A DNA stretch of 64,000 nt, taken from Acidobacteria bacterium Mor1. GTDB taxonomy: Bacteria > Acidobacteriota > Polarisedimenticolia > Polarisedimenticolales > Polarisedimenticolaceae. The stretch's first letter is position 1. Each line of letters starts with the position of its first letter. The DNA is taken from the NCBI GenBank assembly GCA_001664505.1, contig CP011806.1:3347384-3411383 (forward strand), written 5' to 3'. The notes beneath the pieces were generated by a model that was given only the letters and a program-made list of their open reading frames with translations, was not told the DNA's origin and did not search any database. Made by a program: the position numbers and the translations under genes. Below are positions 7,802-16,902 of this stretch, piece by piece.

Positions 7802-8445
7802 ACGAAGCGGAACTGCGCTCCTTCCGGCAGGGCTATCGCGAGCTCCTCGCAGACGGTCCCGCCACCGAAGTGAGTGACGAAGAGATCGCCTCGCTGATCA
7901 CCGACGACCTTCCGGAAGACGCGCGAGAGGCCTTGATGGCGAAGGTGCTTGCGGCACCCGACGGACTCGAGCGCTACCGGGAACTCCAGGAGCTCCACGA
8001 CGCCGCCCATGCGGAATCGTCCGCCGCGGCGACAGCGCGGCGTCGCGGACCTCTGCTGGCGCTGGCGGCCATGCTGATCTTCGGCTTGCTCGCGGCCGGA
8101 TGGTTCATGAACCGGGAAACGACCGGAACCGCGCCGGTTCTCCGCTCGGTCGAAGATGCATCGATCTCGACTCCCCTTGCCGCTGACGCCGGGCTCCCCC
8201 GCTCCGCCTTCGTCTTGCGCTGGATTCTCAACGGTGCAGCGGGCGAGGACGTTCGATTCGAACTGCGTATCTCTGACGACGATGCGCCGCTTTCGACCAT
8301 CGAAGATCTTTCCGAGCCGCGCTACGACGCTTCGAGCATCGTGGCCGATTTGCCCGACGGCACGCCGATCTACTTCAAGGTGACCGCCCGTCTGGCCGAC
8401 GGACGAACCGTCGACTCCGAGACCTTCATCGTCCGGATCAAGTAG
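7798..8445 (+). CDS. Single-pass membrane anti-sigma factor, zinc-less, with periplasmic Fn3-like domain
   Basis: A 215-residue protein with a cytosolic N-terminus (1-84), one TM helix (about 85-104) and a periplasmic C-terminus. The N-terminal part (SDEEIASLITDDLPEDAREAL, then APDGLERYRELQELHDAAH) has the helical layout of an anti-sigma domain but none of the H-x3-C-x2-C zinc ligands. The periplasmic part (about 130-215) has the beta-sandwich rhythm of an Fn3-like domain (FVLRWILNGAAGEDVRFELR, GTPIYFKVTARLADG). Position directly after the sigma gene with a 4-base overlap is the main evidence. Inference: it holds the sigma factor at the membrane and is released by proteolysis, possibly by the CHAT protein encoded 3 bases downstream. 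Confidence 0.72.
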   Translation: MNEAELRSFRQGYRELLADGPATEVSDEEIASLITDDLPEDAREALMAKVLAAPDGLERYRELQELHDAAHAESSAAATARRRGPLLALAAMLIFGLLAAGWFMNRETTGTAPVLRSVEDASISTPLAADAGLPRSAFVLRWILNGAAGEDVRFELRISDDDAPLSTIEDLSEPRYDASSIVADLPDGTPIYFKVTARLADGRTVDSETFIVRIK

Positions 8446-8448
8446 GCC

Positions 8449-11400
8449 TTGGGGCGCCGCGCCATCCTGGTGGTCCTGATCGCAACGCTAGTCCTGGCGG
8501 GTGCGGTCTCGGCCACATGGTCCGCGACCTTCACCGTCGATTCGGTCACCGACGGTGCAGCCGCAGCGCGAGCGGGCATCCAGCCGGGCGACCGGATCGT
8601 CAGCCTCGACGGCCGCAACCGCTGGACCAGCGCCGACTGGCTGTACGTCGAGGACGAGGCCGCCTTCGTCCGCCCCGTCGACTACATCCTCGAACGAGAC
8701 GGCGAGACGTTCCAGGTGTCGCTGCCGATCGGACCCCATGGCTGGGAGGTGTCCACCGACGGGGAGGACGAATCGTGCTTCGCGTGGCATCGGAACATGA
8801 AGGAGATCCTGGCGTCGGGAGGCACCGAGGGTTTGCTGGCAGGAGCGACCGAGGAAGTCGACGGGGTCGATCGCTATCCGTGGAATGCCCTGGCGGCACG
8901 ATTCGAGGCGGAGGCCCACGCGGCCTCGGCCCGGCCGGCCGACGCCCGAGCGGCTTTCCAGCGTGCGCTGGAAATCGCCGAGCCGGTCGAGCCTCTGCGA
9001 GCCGCCTCGATTCTGGCCCGGTGGGCGAGCTTCGAGGTCGTCCAGGCAAACGTCATGCAGGCGCGGAACCTGGCCCTGCGCGCCTCGGATCTGCGCCGGG
9101 CGGCTGCGCCGGACTCCCTACTGGCCGTCCGCAGCGAGGGAGAACTCGCCGAGATCGCCTGGTGGAGCGGTGACGTTGCCGGACATCGCGAACGAGCGAG
9201 CAAGGCGGTCGCCTGGGCCGAACAGGTAGGGCCGGAGACACTCGAGCATGCACGGGCCCTGGTGCGCCTCGGGATCAGCGATTGGGCCTACGGCGACATC
9301 GTCTCGTCAGTGACCCACCTCGAACGTGCCGTCGCCATCGCCGAACAACAGGCTCCCGGATCGACAGTCCACGCCCACGCCCTGAACAACCTGGCGCGCC
9401 CTGTGGTGATCATGGGTGATCTGCTGCGGGCGAGGGAACTCACGCGCCAGGCGCTGGCCATTCGCGAAAAGGTCGTACGAGGCTCCCTGGACCACGCATG
9501 GAGCCACAACAACCTGGGGAACTTCGAACTCTGGATGGGGAACTACCGCGCATCCAGAGAGCACTATCTGGAAGCCTGGAAGATTCGCCGACGCCGCGCC
9601 CCCGGAACCCCTTCGGAAGCCTATTCGATGATGAACCTGGCGGACCTGACCGTGCAGCTCGGCGATTTGCAGGGCGGCCGCGAATACATCGAACGGGGGC
9701 TTGACATCATCACCGGCGTGCTTCCGGGAACTCCGGACGAGGCGCTCTGCCTTCGCACCCTGGGTGAGATCGATCTCTACCAGGGCAAGCACACCCCGGC
9801 GATCGAACGGCTGGAGCGGGCACTCTCGATTCAGTCTTCGCTTGTCGACGCCAACGGCGAACTCATCTTCATTCACCTCTCGCTGGGCCGCGCGTTCCTG
9901 GAGTCGGGGGAACTGGACGAGGCGCTGCAGCACCTCCGCCGTGCCGAGGCGATGCACGACCCCGCCCGCGGCCTCGGAATCACCGAGACCCTCGGGATCA
10001 GCCGGATGCAACAGGCGGAGATCGCCCGGCGACGGGGGAACCTGGAACGCGCCCGAGAACTGAACCTCGCCGCCCTCGAGATCTATGAGAACTGGGAGGG
10101 CGCCCTGGTCCGCGCGGAAGTCCTGCACCAGCTGGGGCACCTGGCCACGGCAGAGAACGAATCGGCGGAGGCGCTGGAGTACTTCCGTGCTGCCGTCGAC
10201 GAGATCACCGCCGCCGACCGGCGAATCGGAGGGCAGTGGGCTCGGATGTACGCCTCGCGCAAGAGCGCGGAGATCCATCACAGCCTGATCGGCGCGCTGA
10301 TCGAACGGGAGCGGGCCGCCGAGGCCCTGGTTGCCCTCGAAGGCTCCCGGGCGCGGGGCATGATGGCCTACCTCGCCGACCGCAGCATCGATTGGCGCAC
10401 GATCGTCGGAGACTCGATGGACGCGCTGGATACCCTCCGCGCCCGCCGACGGGTCATCTCCGAACAGATGATGCGCTCTCATGAGGGCACCGACCGGAAC
10501 ACGATCCAGGCGTGGCGCGCCGAGCTGGCGACCCTTCATGCCGAAGAGGACGCCATCGCCGATCGCATCAAGGGTGCCCGGCCGGAGATCGCCGCGGTCC
10601 GCTACCCGACACCACTCGGGAGTGAGGAGATCGCCGCGGCAATCCCGGAGGGAACCCTGCTCCTGGCGTTCTCGGTAGGCCGTCAATCGACACACGTTCT
10701 GGGTGCCGCGCCCGGCCCGGAGGGTGGACTCGCCGTCGAGGCGCATACCCTCCCGGGCGGCCACGATGACCTGATTCACCGTGTGGAAATCCTGCGCGGA
10801 TTGATCACACCGACCTACGCTCAGCAGAACTCCGACGCCTGGTTCCAGGGCAGCCGCAAGCTCTCCCAACAGCTCCTCGGCCCGTTGGCCGGACCGATCC
10901 GGGAGGCTCGAAGGCTGGTCTTCATGCTCGACGGCCCGCTCAACCTGCTGCCCCTGTCTCTGTTCCTCGACGATGCCGGCGAACCGCTGGTCGCCGCCCG
11001 GCCGGTCCACAGCGTGCCGTCGATCGAAACCTACCGGCGGATGAAATCGGAACGGGGGGAATCCCCCGATTTGCGCTGGGTCGGCGTCGGAGCGCCGGAG
11101 CTCGATCCGGCCGGCCGGGTCGACGAAGAAGCGTTGGCTCCGAACTCCCGCTTCCGCACTCGAGGCCGGCGGCTGCTTCCCCTTCCCGGAGCGAAGACCG
11201 AACTCGAGGCGATTCGCAACCTCGTCGGTCGCGGCGGCACGAAGCTCTACGTCGGCAAGAGCGCGTCGGAATCCCAGGTGCGCTCCTGGGACGAGCATGC
11301 CTCCATCGTTCACTTCGCCAGTCATGGACTGGTCGACGACCGCCTCCCCCTGCAGTCCGCCCTCGTGCTCGCGGCCCGCGACGGGGCACCCCATGACGGA

Positions 11401-11865
11401 TTCCTGCAGGCCTGGGAGATCCTTGACGACGTTCGGCTTCCGGCGGATCTGGTGGTGCTCTCCGCCTGCGATACCGGTGGCGGAGAGATCGTGACCGGCG
11501 AGGGCCTGCTGGGGCTCAGCCAATCGTTCCTGCTCGGAGGTGCCCGGAGCGTATTGGTCAGCCTGTGGCCGATCTCCGATGAGTCCGCTCCGGAGCTGAT
11601 GAAGCAGTTCTACCGCCGGCTGATCGAGGGGTTGCCCAAGGATGAGGCTCTGCGCCAGGCCCAGCTCGAACTGCGGAGATCCGGCCGCTATGCCCACCCC
11701 TACCACTGGGCTGGGTACCGGCTGATCGGTGACGAGCGTGGCGTGCCAGCGGTGGAGGGCAGGGGTAGCGGTTTCCTCGATCGGGGATGGATCTCGGCGG
11801 GGCTCGGCCTCGGGGCTCTGCTGCTCGTGATCGCGATCTTCCACCTGTTGCGCCGAAATCGATGA
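8449..11865 (+). CDS. Membrane-anchored PDZ-TPR-CHAT protein (putative periplasmic protease)
   Basis: A 1138-residue protein starting with TTG three bases after the anti-sigma stop, so coupled to it. Order: N-terminal signal anchor (about 4-22, basic GRR before it), PDZ-like domain (about 25-85, AAARAGIQPGDRIVSLDG), long TPR array (about 140-620), linker, CHAT peptidase domain (about 800-1090), C-terminal TM (about 1112-1132) followed by RRNR. The CHAT dyad is intact: H959 in HFASHGLVDD and C1007 in VVLSACDTGGGEI, the caspase/separase-like pair. Positive-inside charges at both ends predict that PDZ, TPR and CHAT all face the periplasm. PDZ plus protease, anchored beside a membrane anti-sigma factor, recalls DegS, which uses an unrelated trypsin-like fold. 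The protease role and target are inferred. Confidence 0.82.
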   Translation: MGRRAILVVLIATLVLAGAVSATWSATFTVDSVTDGAAAARAGIQPGDRIVSLDGRNRWTSADWLYVEDEAAFVRPVDYILERDGETFQVSLPIGPHGWEVSTDGEDESCFAWHRNMKEILASGGTEGLLAGATEEVDGVDRYPWNALAARFEAEAHAASARPADARAAFQRALEIAEPVEPLRAASILARWASFEVVQANVMQARNLALRASDLRRAAAPDSLLAVRSEGELAEIAWWSGDVAGHRERASKAVAWAEQVGPETLEHARALVRLGISDWAYGDIVSSVTHLERAVAIAEQQAPGSTVHAHALNNLARPVVIMGDLLRARELTRQALAIREKVVRGSLDHAWSHNNLGNFELWMGNYRASREHYLEAWKIRRRRAPGTPSEAYSMMNLADLTVQLGDLQGGREYIERGLDIITGVLPGTPDEALCLRTLGEIDLYQGKHTPAIERLERALSIQSSLVDANGELIFIHLSLGRAFLESGELDEALQHLRRAEAMHDPARGLGITETLGISRMQQAEIARRRGNLERARELNLAALEIYENWEGALVRAEVLHQLGHLATAENESAEALEYFRAAVDEITAADRRIGGQWARMYASRKSAEIHHSLIGALIERERAAEALVALEGSRARGMMAYLADRSIDWRTIVGDSMDALDTLRARRRVISEQMMRSHEGTDRNTIQAWRAELATLHAEEDAIADRIKGARPEIAAVRYPTPLGSEEIAAAIPEGTLLLAFSVGRQSTHVLGAAPGPEGGLAVEAHTLPGGHDDLIHRVEILRGLITPTYAQQNSDAWFQGSRKLSQQLLGPLAGPIREARRLVFMLDGPLNLLPLSLFLDDAGEPLVAARPVHSVPSIETYRRMKSERGESPDLRWVGVGAPELDPAGRVDEEALAPNSRFRTRGRRLLPLPGAKTELEAIRNLVGRGGTKLYVGKSASESQVRSWDEHASIVHFASHGLVDDRLPLQSALVLAARDGAPHDGFLQAWEILDDVRLPADLVVLSACDTGGGEIVTGEGLLGLSQSFLLGGARSVLVSLWPISDESAPELMKQFYRRLIEGLPKDEALRQAQLELRRSGRYAHPYHWAGYRLIGDERGVPAVEGRGSGFLDRGWISAGLGLGALLLVIAIFHLLRRNR

Positions 11866-11983
11866 CCTCGGGGAAAAAATCCCGCGACAGGGTGAGGAAG
11901 CGACCGGGGATTCGGCGTCTCGACCCCAGGGGGGGATCCGTGAGAGCCATGAGCCATCATCTTCGCGAGCGCCGAAAGTGCCG

Positions 11984-14770
11984 ATGCGCCGCCTGATCGC
12001 AGCCCTGCTGCTTGCCGCGGCTGCCGGGGCGCCGGCCCGGGCCGACGTCTCGCTGGCCGACATCTCCCTGGCCGAGGTACGGGGCTACGACGACTGCGAC
12101 ACCCTGGCCACCCGCCATCCGGACTCCTACGAGGCCCATCGTTGCTACTGGATGCTCTCCCGGAGGGGCGCCGGCTTCGAAGAGGCGGAGCGGCGGCTTC
12201 GCAACCGGCTGGCGGTGGACCCCGGCAACACCCTGGCTCGCTTCATGCTGGGCAAGGTGGTGCAGGACTCGGGTGAGCGGGAGCGGGCCGAGCCGATTCT
12301 CCGCGAGGCGGTCACACGGTTTCGTGACGAGAGTTACTCCCGGGGCGAGGTGCACGCCCGGCTCTCCCTCAGTTCGATGTTGGCCATGCTCGGCCGTCCC
12401 GAGGAGTCCGTCACCGAACTGGACGCTGCAGGAGAGGTCGCAGATCGCTCCGGTGACAGGGAACTGGTCCAGGCGGTGGTCAGCGAACGGGCCTGGAACG
12501 CTTACCGCAAACATGACTACGGCCACGCCTACGCCTTCTTCCACGACCTGCATTCGATGCTCGACGAGAACAGCCCCAGCTACCTGCGGGGAGAGGCGCT
12601 CTCGGGACTCGGGGCATCGAGCTGGGGGATGCAACGCTTCGCCGACTCGCTGCGCTACTACCGCGAAGAAGCAGCCCTTCGCCGCCGGGTCGGCGATCGC
12701 CATGCCGAGGCACTGGCCCGGGGCAACGTGCTGTTGCTGCTGGCCAACGTGCAGGACATCGAACTCGAGGAGCGGCTGCAGTATCTGAAGGAGTCCCTCG
12801 ACGCCGCGCGGCGCTCCGAAAACCGCCGCGCCGAGTCGACGGTCCTGCGGCTGTGGGCCCTGGCCGATCCGGCGGATCCCCGGGGAGTCGAGCGATTGGA
12901 GCGGGCTGCGTCGATCTCCCGGGACCTGGCCGACGTCACCAGCCTGTGCAACGTCCTTCCCGAGCTGGCGAAACGGGTGATCGACGACGATCCCGAACGC
13001 GCCTTCACCCTGGTCGACGAGGCTATCGAGGTCGCCCGGGCCGCGGCCAACGATTTCGGCCTGGCCCATGCCTCGGTGACCAAGGGACACCTGCGCTGGC
13101 GAACCGGTCCCCGGGATGCGGCCATTCACGATTCCCTCGCTTCCCTCGACGCCATCGAACGCATGCGGGACCGGCAGTCGGACAGCTCCGCCCGGGCGAT
13201 TCACTTCCAGCGCTGGTACGGCGCGTACTACGAGATCGCAGCCCGGCTGCTGCGCCCCGAGGGACGCCAGGCGACCGCGGAAGAACAGGAGCTGGCGTTT
13301 CAGATCGTCGAACGGATGCGCACGCGGCAGCTCATCGAACGTCTGGACCGCGCCGAGGGACACCGCGTGCCTGACGCCCCCGAGGCGGTACTCTCCGAGC
13401 GGGAGGACATCCTCGAGCAGATCTCCGAGGTGCAGAACCGCCTGATGCGCGGGCTGCGCGGCGCCGAGAGAAGCGAAGCGCTATCGGCTCTCGAGGAGCT
13501 GGAACATCGCGAGAACGTGCTGCGGGCCGAGATCGCCCGGGCGGATCCGCAGTTCGGCGCCTTGCGCCGGCCATCCCTCCCGACCCTCGATCAGCTGAGA
13601 TCCTCCATCGGCGAGGACCAGGCGCTGCTCTCTTTCCAGCTGGCCAACGGCGTTCCGGTGTCCCTTCTGGTCGTCCACACCTCACGGGAGACCCGCAGCT
13701 ACCCGGTGCCCACCATCGCCGCGCTGAACTCCGCCGTGCGCCTCTACCGGGGATTGCTCGAACGACGGGACGGGAGCGCCGGCGAATCCGGTGCGAGCCT
13801 TTTCTCAACGCTGCTGGAGCAACCCCTGGCCGACCTGCCGGATTCGGTGCACCGCCTGGTCATCGTCCCGGACGGTCCGCTGCAACAGCTCCCCTTCGAC
13901 ACGCTGACCCTCGACGGATTCGAGGACAAACTGGTCAGCCGCTACGACCTGTCGCTGACGCCCTCGATCTCCGCATGGCTGCGCTTCCGCGAGAAGAGCC
14001 CCGCCGACTCCGCCCGCTCGATCCTGGCACTCGCCGACCCGGTGCACCCCGCGCATCAGGGGAACGAGGCCGGAGGCACGCGAGAGTCCACCTTCGGCGT
14101 GCAGCTCGGCCCGCTCCCCTTCGCTCGCAAGGAGGCAACCGGTGTGGTCGAACGCCTGGGACGAGGCGGTCTGGCCGAAACCGGTGAAGACGCAACCGAG
14201 GCGTTGATCAAGAGCGCCGACCTGCGTGAGTTCCGGGTGCTCCATTTCGCGGCTCACGCCCTGCTCGATGAGGACAAGCCGGAGCGCACCTCGATCCTGC
14301 TCGCCCCCGGAGACGGGAGCGATGACGGCTTGCTGCAGTTCAGGGAGATCGTCAACCTGGACCTGGACGGCCAGGTCGTGGTGCTGTCGGCCTGCCGCAG
14401 CGCGACTGGGAAGGAGATCCGCGGGGAAGGGGTGATGGGGCTGGCCCACGCCTTCTTCCAGGCAGGCGCCCGGGCGGTCATCGGCGGCCTGTGGCCCCTG
14501 CGAGATGACGAGGCCGAACGGCTGATGGGGCAGGTCTACCGGGAGCTCGACCGGGGGGCCAGCCTGAGCGAGGCCATGGCGCGAACCCGCCGGGCCGAGG
14601 CACGGCGGGGCATCCCTGCCGCGGCCTGGGCCGGCCTGGTGGTGATGGGAGACGGCGACTACGCCCCCTTCAGGGACAGTCCCTCCACCAACAAGGTCTG
14701 GATTCCGATCGTAGCGGCCGGCGCGTTCGGACTGCTGATGGTCTGGGTCGCCCGCCGGCGTCAGGCCTGA
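11984..14770 (+). CDS. Second TPR-CHAT protein, secreted and C-terminally anchored
   Basis: A 928-residue protein. The ATG at 11984 begins a clean signal peptide (MRRLIAALLLAAAAGAPARA); a GTG two codons upstream is possible. The mature protein has TPR repeats (about 30-480), a charged coiled-coil-like stretch (SEREDILEQISEVQNRL region) and a C-terminal CHAT domain with the dyad H758 (LHFAAHALLDE) and C804 (VVLSACRSATGKEIRG). A final hydrophobic helix (WIPIVAAGAFGLLMVWVA) followed by RRRQA predicts a periplasmic body with a membrane tail. It follows the PDZ-CHAT gene on the same strand with a 118-base gap, and the two CHAT proteins share architecture without the PDZ, suggesting duplication and division of labour. 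It could act downstream in a proteolytic cascade or bind other clients. Confidence 0.82.
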   Translation: MRRLIAALLLAAAAGAPARADVSLADISLAEVRGYDDCDTLATRHPDSYEAHRCYWMLSRRGAGFEEAERRLRNRLAVDPGNTLARFMLGKVVQDSGERERAEPILREAVTRFRDESYSRGEVHARLSLSSMLAMLGRPEESVTELDAAGEVADRSGDRELVQAVVSERAWNAYRKHDYGHAYAFFHDLHSMLDENSPSYLRGEALSGLGASSWGMQRFADSLRYYREEAALRRRVGDRHAEALARGNVLLLLANVQDIELEERLQYLKESLDAARRSENRRAESTVLRLWALADPADPRGVERLERAASISRDLADVTSLCNVLPELAKRVIDDDPERAFTLVDEAIEVARAAANDFGLAHASVTKGHLRWRTGPRDAAIHDSLASLDAIERMRDRQSDSSARAIHFQRWYGAYYEIAARLLRPEGRQATAEEQELAFQIVERMRTRQLIERLDRAEGHRVPDAPEAVLSEREDILEQISEVQNRLMRGLRGAERSEALSALEELEHRENVLRAEIARADPQFGALRRPSLPTLDQLRSSIGEDQALLSFQLANGVPVSLLVVHTSRETRSYPVPTIAALNSAVRLYRGLLERRDGSAGESGASLFSTLLEQPLADLPDSVHRLVIVPDGPLQQLPFDTLTLDGFEDKLVSRYDLSLTPSISAWLRFREKSPADSARSILALADPVHPAHQGNEAGGTRESTFGVQLGPLPFARKEATGVVERLGRGGLAETGEDATEALIKSADLREFRVLHFAAHALLDEDKPERTSILLAPGDGSDDGLLQFREIVNLDLDGQVVVLSACRSATGKEIRGEGVMGLAHAFFQAGARAVIGGLWPLRDDEAERLMGQVYRELDRGASLSEAMARTRRAEARRGIPAAAWAGLVVMGDGDYAPFRDSPSTNKVWIPIVAAGAFGLLMVWVARRRQA

Positions 14771-14850
14771 CGCGCCCCCCGGCGCGCAGCCTGGCGCACC
14801 CCTGCCGATGCACCCGGATCGTCGCGCACTGGCGCCTCGCTAGAAAGCTT

Positions 14851-14870
14851 CCGCGTTCGCGGTTTCTTTC
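14851..14870 (+). terminator. Hairpin followed by TTTCTTTC after the CHAT operon
   Basis: CCGCG-TT-CGCGG stem followed by TTTCTTTC resembles a weak intrinsic terminator for the sigma/anti-sigma/CHAT operon. A second inverted repeat, CGCGCC-CCCC-GGCGCG, lies at 14771-14786 directly after the stop codon. Confidence 0.45.
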
Positions 14871-14928
14871 GACTTCGAGCAACGCGCCTCCACGGCCTGC
14901 TACTGTCTGAACCGGTGGGACAGTGGAG

Positions 14929-16791
14929 ATGGCCGTGAAACACCTGGAAGGCTCGCCCAAGGCCTGGGTTTCCCTGATCGATCGATTGCCGGCGATGGTC
15001 GCCTACGTAGACCGCAACCGCCGCTTCCGCTTCGTCAACGACGCCTACGCCCGGGCACACGCGAGTTCGCCATCGCTCCTGACCGGCGTGCCCGTAGCCG
15101 AGGTAAGCGCCTCGCTCTATCGCGGCATCGCCCATCACATCGACGCGGTGCTGCAGGGCCAGCCGCAGAACTTCGAGTTCCCCTACCTGGCGCCCAACGG
15201 CAAGCGAAGATGGCTACAGGCCGGCTACTACCCGGACCGGGACCAGGAGGGCAATATCCTCGGATTCTTCGCGTTCCTCCAGGACATGCACTCCCGGCGG
15301 GACTCGAGCACCCTTCACGAACAGCTGCGCTTCGCCTGCGACCAGGGGAACGAGGGTTTCGCGCTCCACGACGAGAACGGCCTGTTCAGCTACGTGAACC
15401 CGGCCCAGGCCAACATGTACGGCTACAAGACCACCGAACTTCTCGGCGAATCCTGGACCCGGCTCTACGAACCGGACGAGGTTCAACGCATCGAGCAGGA
15501 GCACTTCCCCGCCCTGATGCGAGACGGCCACTGGCGCGGCGAACTGCGCGGCCGCCGCAAGAGCGGAGAGCCCTTCGATGTCGAGGTCTCGCTGACGTTG
15601 CTCGTCGATGACGACGATCAGCCTTCAGGCCTGGTCTGCAACTGCACCGACATCACCGACCGCAAGCTGGCCGAAGCGTCGATGCACCAGCTGCAGAAGA
15701 TGGACGCCCTGGGGAAACTCACCGGAGGCATCGCCCACGACTTCAACAACATGCTGGCGGTGATCGTCGGGAACCTGAACCTGATCAAGCTGTCGATCGG
15801 CGAGGAGAGCCCGGTGGCCAAGCATCTGGACCGGGCGCTCGGAGCGGCCGAGGGCGGCGCCAAGCTGACCCGGCGGCTGCTGGCCTTCGCCCGCAAGCAA
15901 CCGCTGGCGCCGGACGTCGTCAACGTTCGCGAACTGGTGCTGGGAATGCGGGAGTTGATCGAGCGCTCACTGGGTGAACGCATTCGCGTCGAGGTGGATT
16001 GCGCCGATGACCTTTGGCCCTGCCACGTCGACGGCTCCCAGCTCGAGAACGCGATCCTCAACCTGGCGATCAACGCCCGGGACGCCCTTCCCGACGGAGG
16101 ATGCGTCTGCATCGAGCTGAGGAACGTGTTCGAGCACGAGCGGGTCCCGGCAGGGCTGCCGCCACAGAACGTCTCGATCGTGGTGCGCGACAACGGCACC
16201 GGGATGCCCGAGGATGTGCTGCAGCGGGTCTTCGATCCCTTTTTCACCACCAAGACTGCCGACCAGGGCACCGGCCTCGGCCTCAGCATGGTCCATGGCT
16301 TCGTCACCCAGTCCGAAGGACGGATCGAGGTCGATTCCGAACTGGGCCGGGGAACGACCGTCCGCATCTTGCTGCCGAGGTACCTCGGCGCGGGCGCCGA
16401 GACGAGCGCATCTCCCGAGAAGGCCGACTCGGTTCCGGGCAACAGCGAAACGGTGCTGCTGGTCGAGGACCGGCAGGATGTGCTCGAAGCGACGGCGGCG
16501 ATGCTCGAATCGCTGAACTACCGGGTGTACACCGCGACCGATGTCGAAACCGCGAAGGAACAGCTCAACGCCGCGCCGATAGACCTGCTGCTGTCCGACG
16601 TGATCCTGCCGGGGGAGAGCAGCGGTCCCGAGTTGGTGCGCTTCGTCGGCGAGGAGTATCCGGACCTTCCGGTCCTGCTGATGTCCGGGTATGCCGATGT
16701 CGACATCCGCACCCTCGGGTTGGAAGTGATCTCGAAGCCGTTCTCCCTGGAGCAACTGGCACGGGCCATTCGCACCAACCTCGAACGCTAG
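14929..16791 (+). CDS. Soluble hybrid sensor histidine kinase: PAS-PAS-HisKA-HATPase-REC
   Basis: A 620-residue protein with no TM helix. The ATG at 14929 is favoured by GGTGGGA 8 bases upstream over the GTG at 14923. Domains: PAS1 (about 15-120, LPAMVAYVDRNRRFRFVNDAY), PAS2 (about 125-245, GFALHDENGLFSYVNPAQANMYGY, closing CTDITDRKLAE), dimerisation domain with H270 (GGIAHDFNNMLAV), ATPase domain (NLAINARDALPDGG, DNGTGMPEDV, GTGLGLSMVHGF) and a C-terminal receiver with D557 (LLLSDVILPGESSG). The GG-x-AH-D-FNN H-box is the type common in soluble PAS kinases with fused receivers. No DNA-binding partner is encoded next to it, so output probably passes to a phosphotransfer protein or unlinked regulator. 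Confidence 0.92.
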   Translation: MAVKHLEGSPKAWVSLIDRLPAMVAYVDRNRRFRFVNDAYARAHASSPSLLTGVPVAEVSASLYRGIAHHIDAVLQGQPQNFEFPYLAPNGKRRWLQAGYYPDRDQEGNILGFFAFLQDMHSRRDSSTLHEQLRFACDQGNEGFALHDENGLFSYVNPAQANMYGYKTTELLGESWTRLYEPDEVQRIEQEHFPALMRDGHWRGELRGRRKSGEPFDVEVSLTLLVDDDDQPSGLVCNCTDITDRKLAEASMHQLQKMDALGKLTGGIAHDFNNMLAVIVGNLNLIKLSIGEESPVAKHLDRALGAAEGGAKLTRRLLAFARKQPLAPDVVNVRELVLGMRELIERSLGERIRVEVDCADDLWPCHVDGSQLENAILNLAINARDALPDGGCVCIELRNVFEHERVPAGLPPQNVSIVVRDNGTGMPEDVLQRVFDPFFTTKTADQGTGLGLSMVHGFVTQSEGRIEVDSELGRGTTVRILLPRYLGAGAETSASPEKADSVPGNSETVLLVEDRQDVLEATAAMLESLNYRVYTATDVETAKEQLNAAPIDLLLSDVILPGESSGPELVRFVGEEYPDLPVLLMSGYADVDIRTLGLEVISKPFSLEQLARAIRTNLER

Positions 16792-16890
16792 TTCGCGTTC
16801 CCTGCCTCCTCGGCCTCGGCTCGGTTGTAACGAGAGTGTTTCGGTCGGAACCGGCGGCGCTTTCTCTGACGCCGAACCCTGAGGCTGCCT

Positions 16891-16896
16891 TACAAT
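16891..16896 (+). promoter_or_regulatory. -10 hexamer TACAAT, 6 bases before the kinase ATG
   Basis: TACAAT matches TATAAT at 5 of 6 positions and is followed by TGCGGC and the ATG at 16903. Transcription would start at the A of the start codon; no Shine-Dalgarno sequence is present, so a leaderless mRNA is likely. The -35 region (TGACGC) is poor. Confidence 0.5.
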
Positions 16897-16902
16897 TGCG
16901 GC

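Noticed and set aside
9307-12063. Long minus-strand open frame (918 codons) opposite the PDZ-TPR-CHAT gene
   Set aside because: It mirrors a well-supported gene in a GC-rich region, has no recognisable domain and is full of residue patterns produced by reverse reading; no ribosome site.
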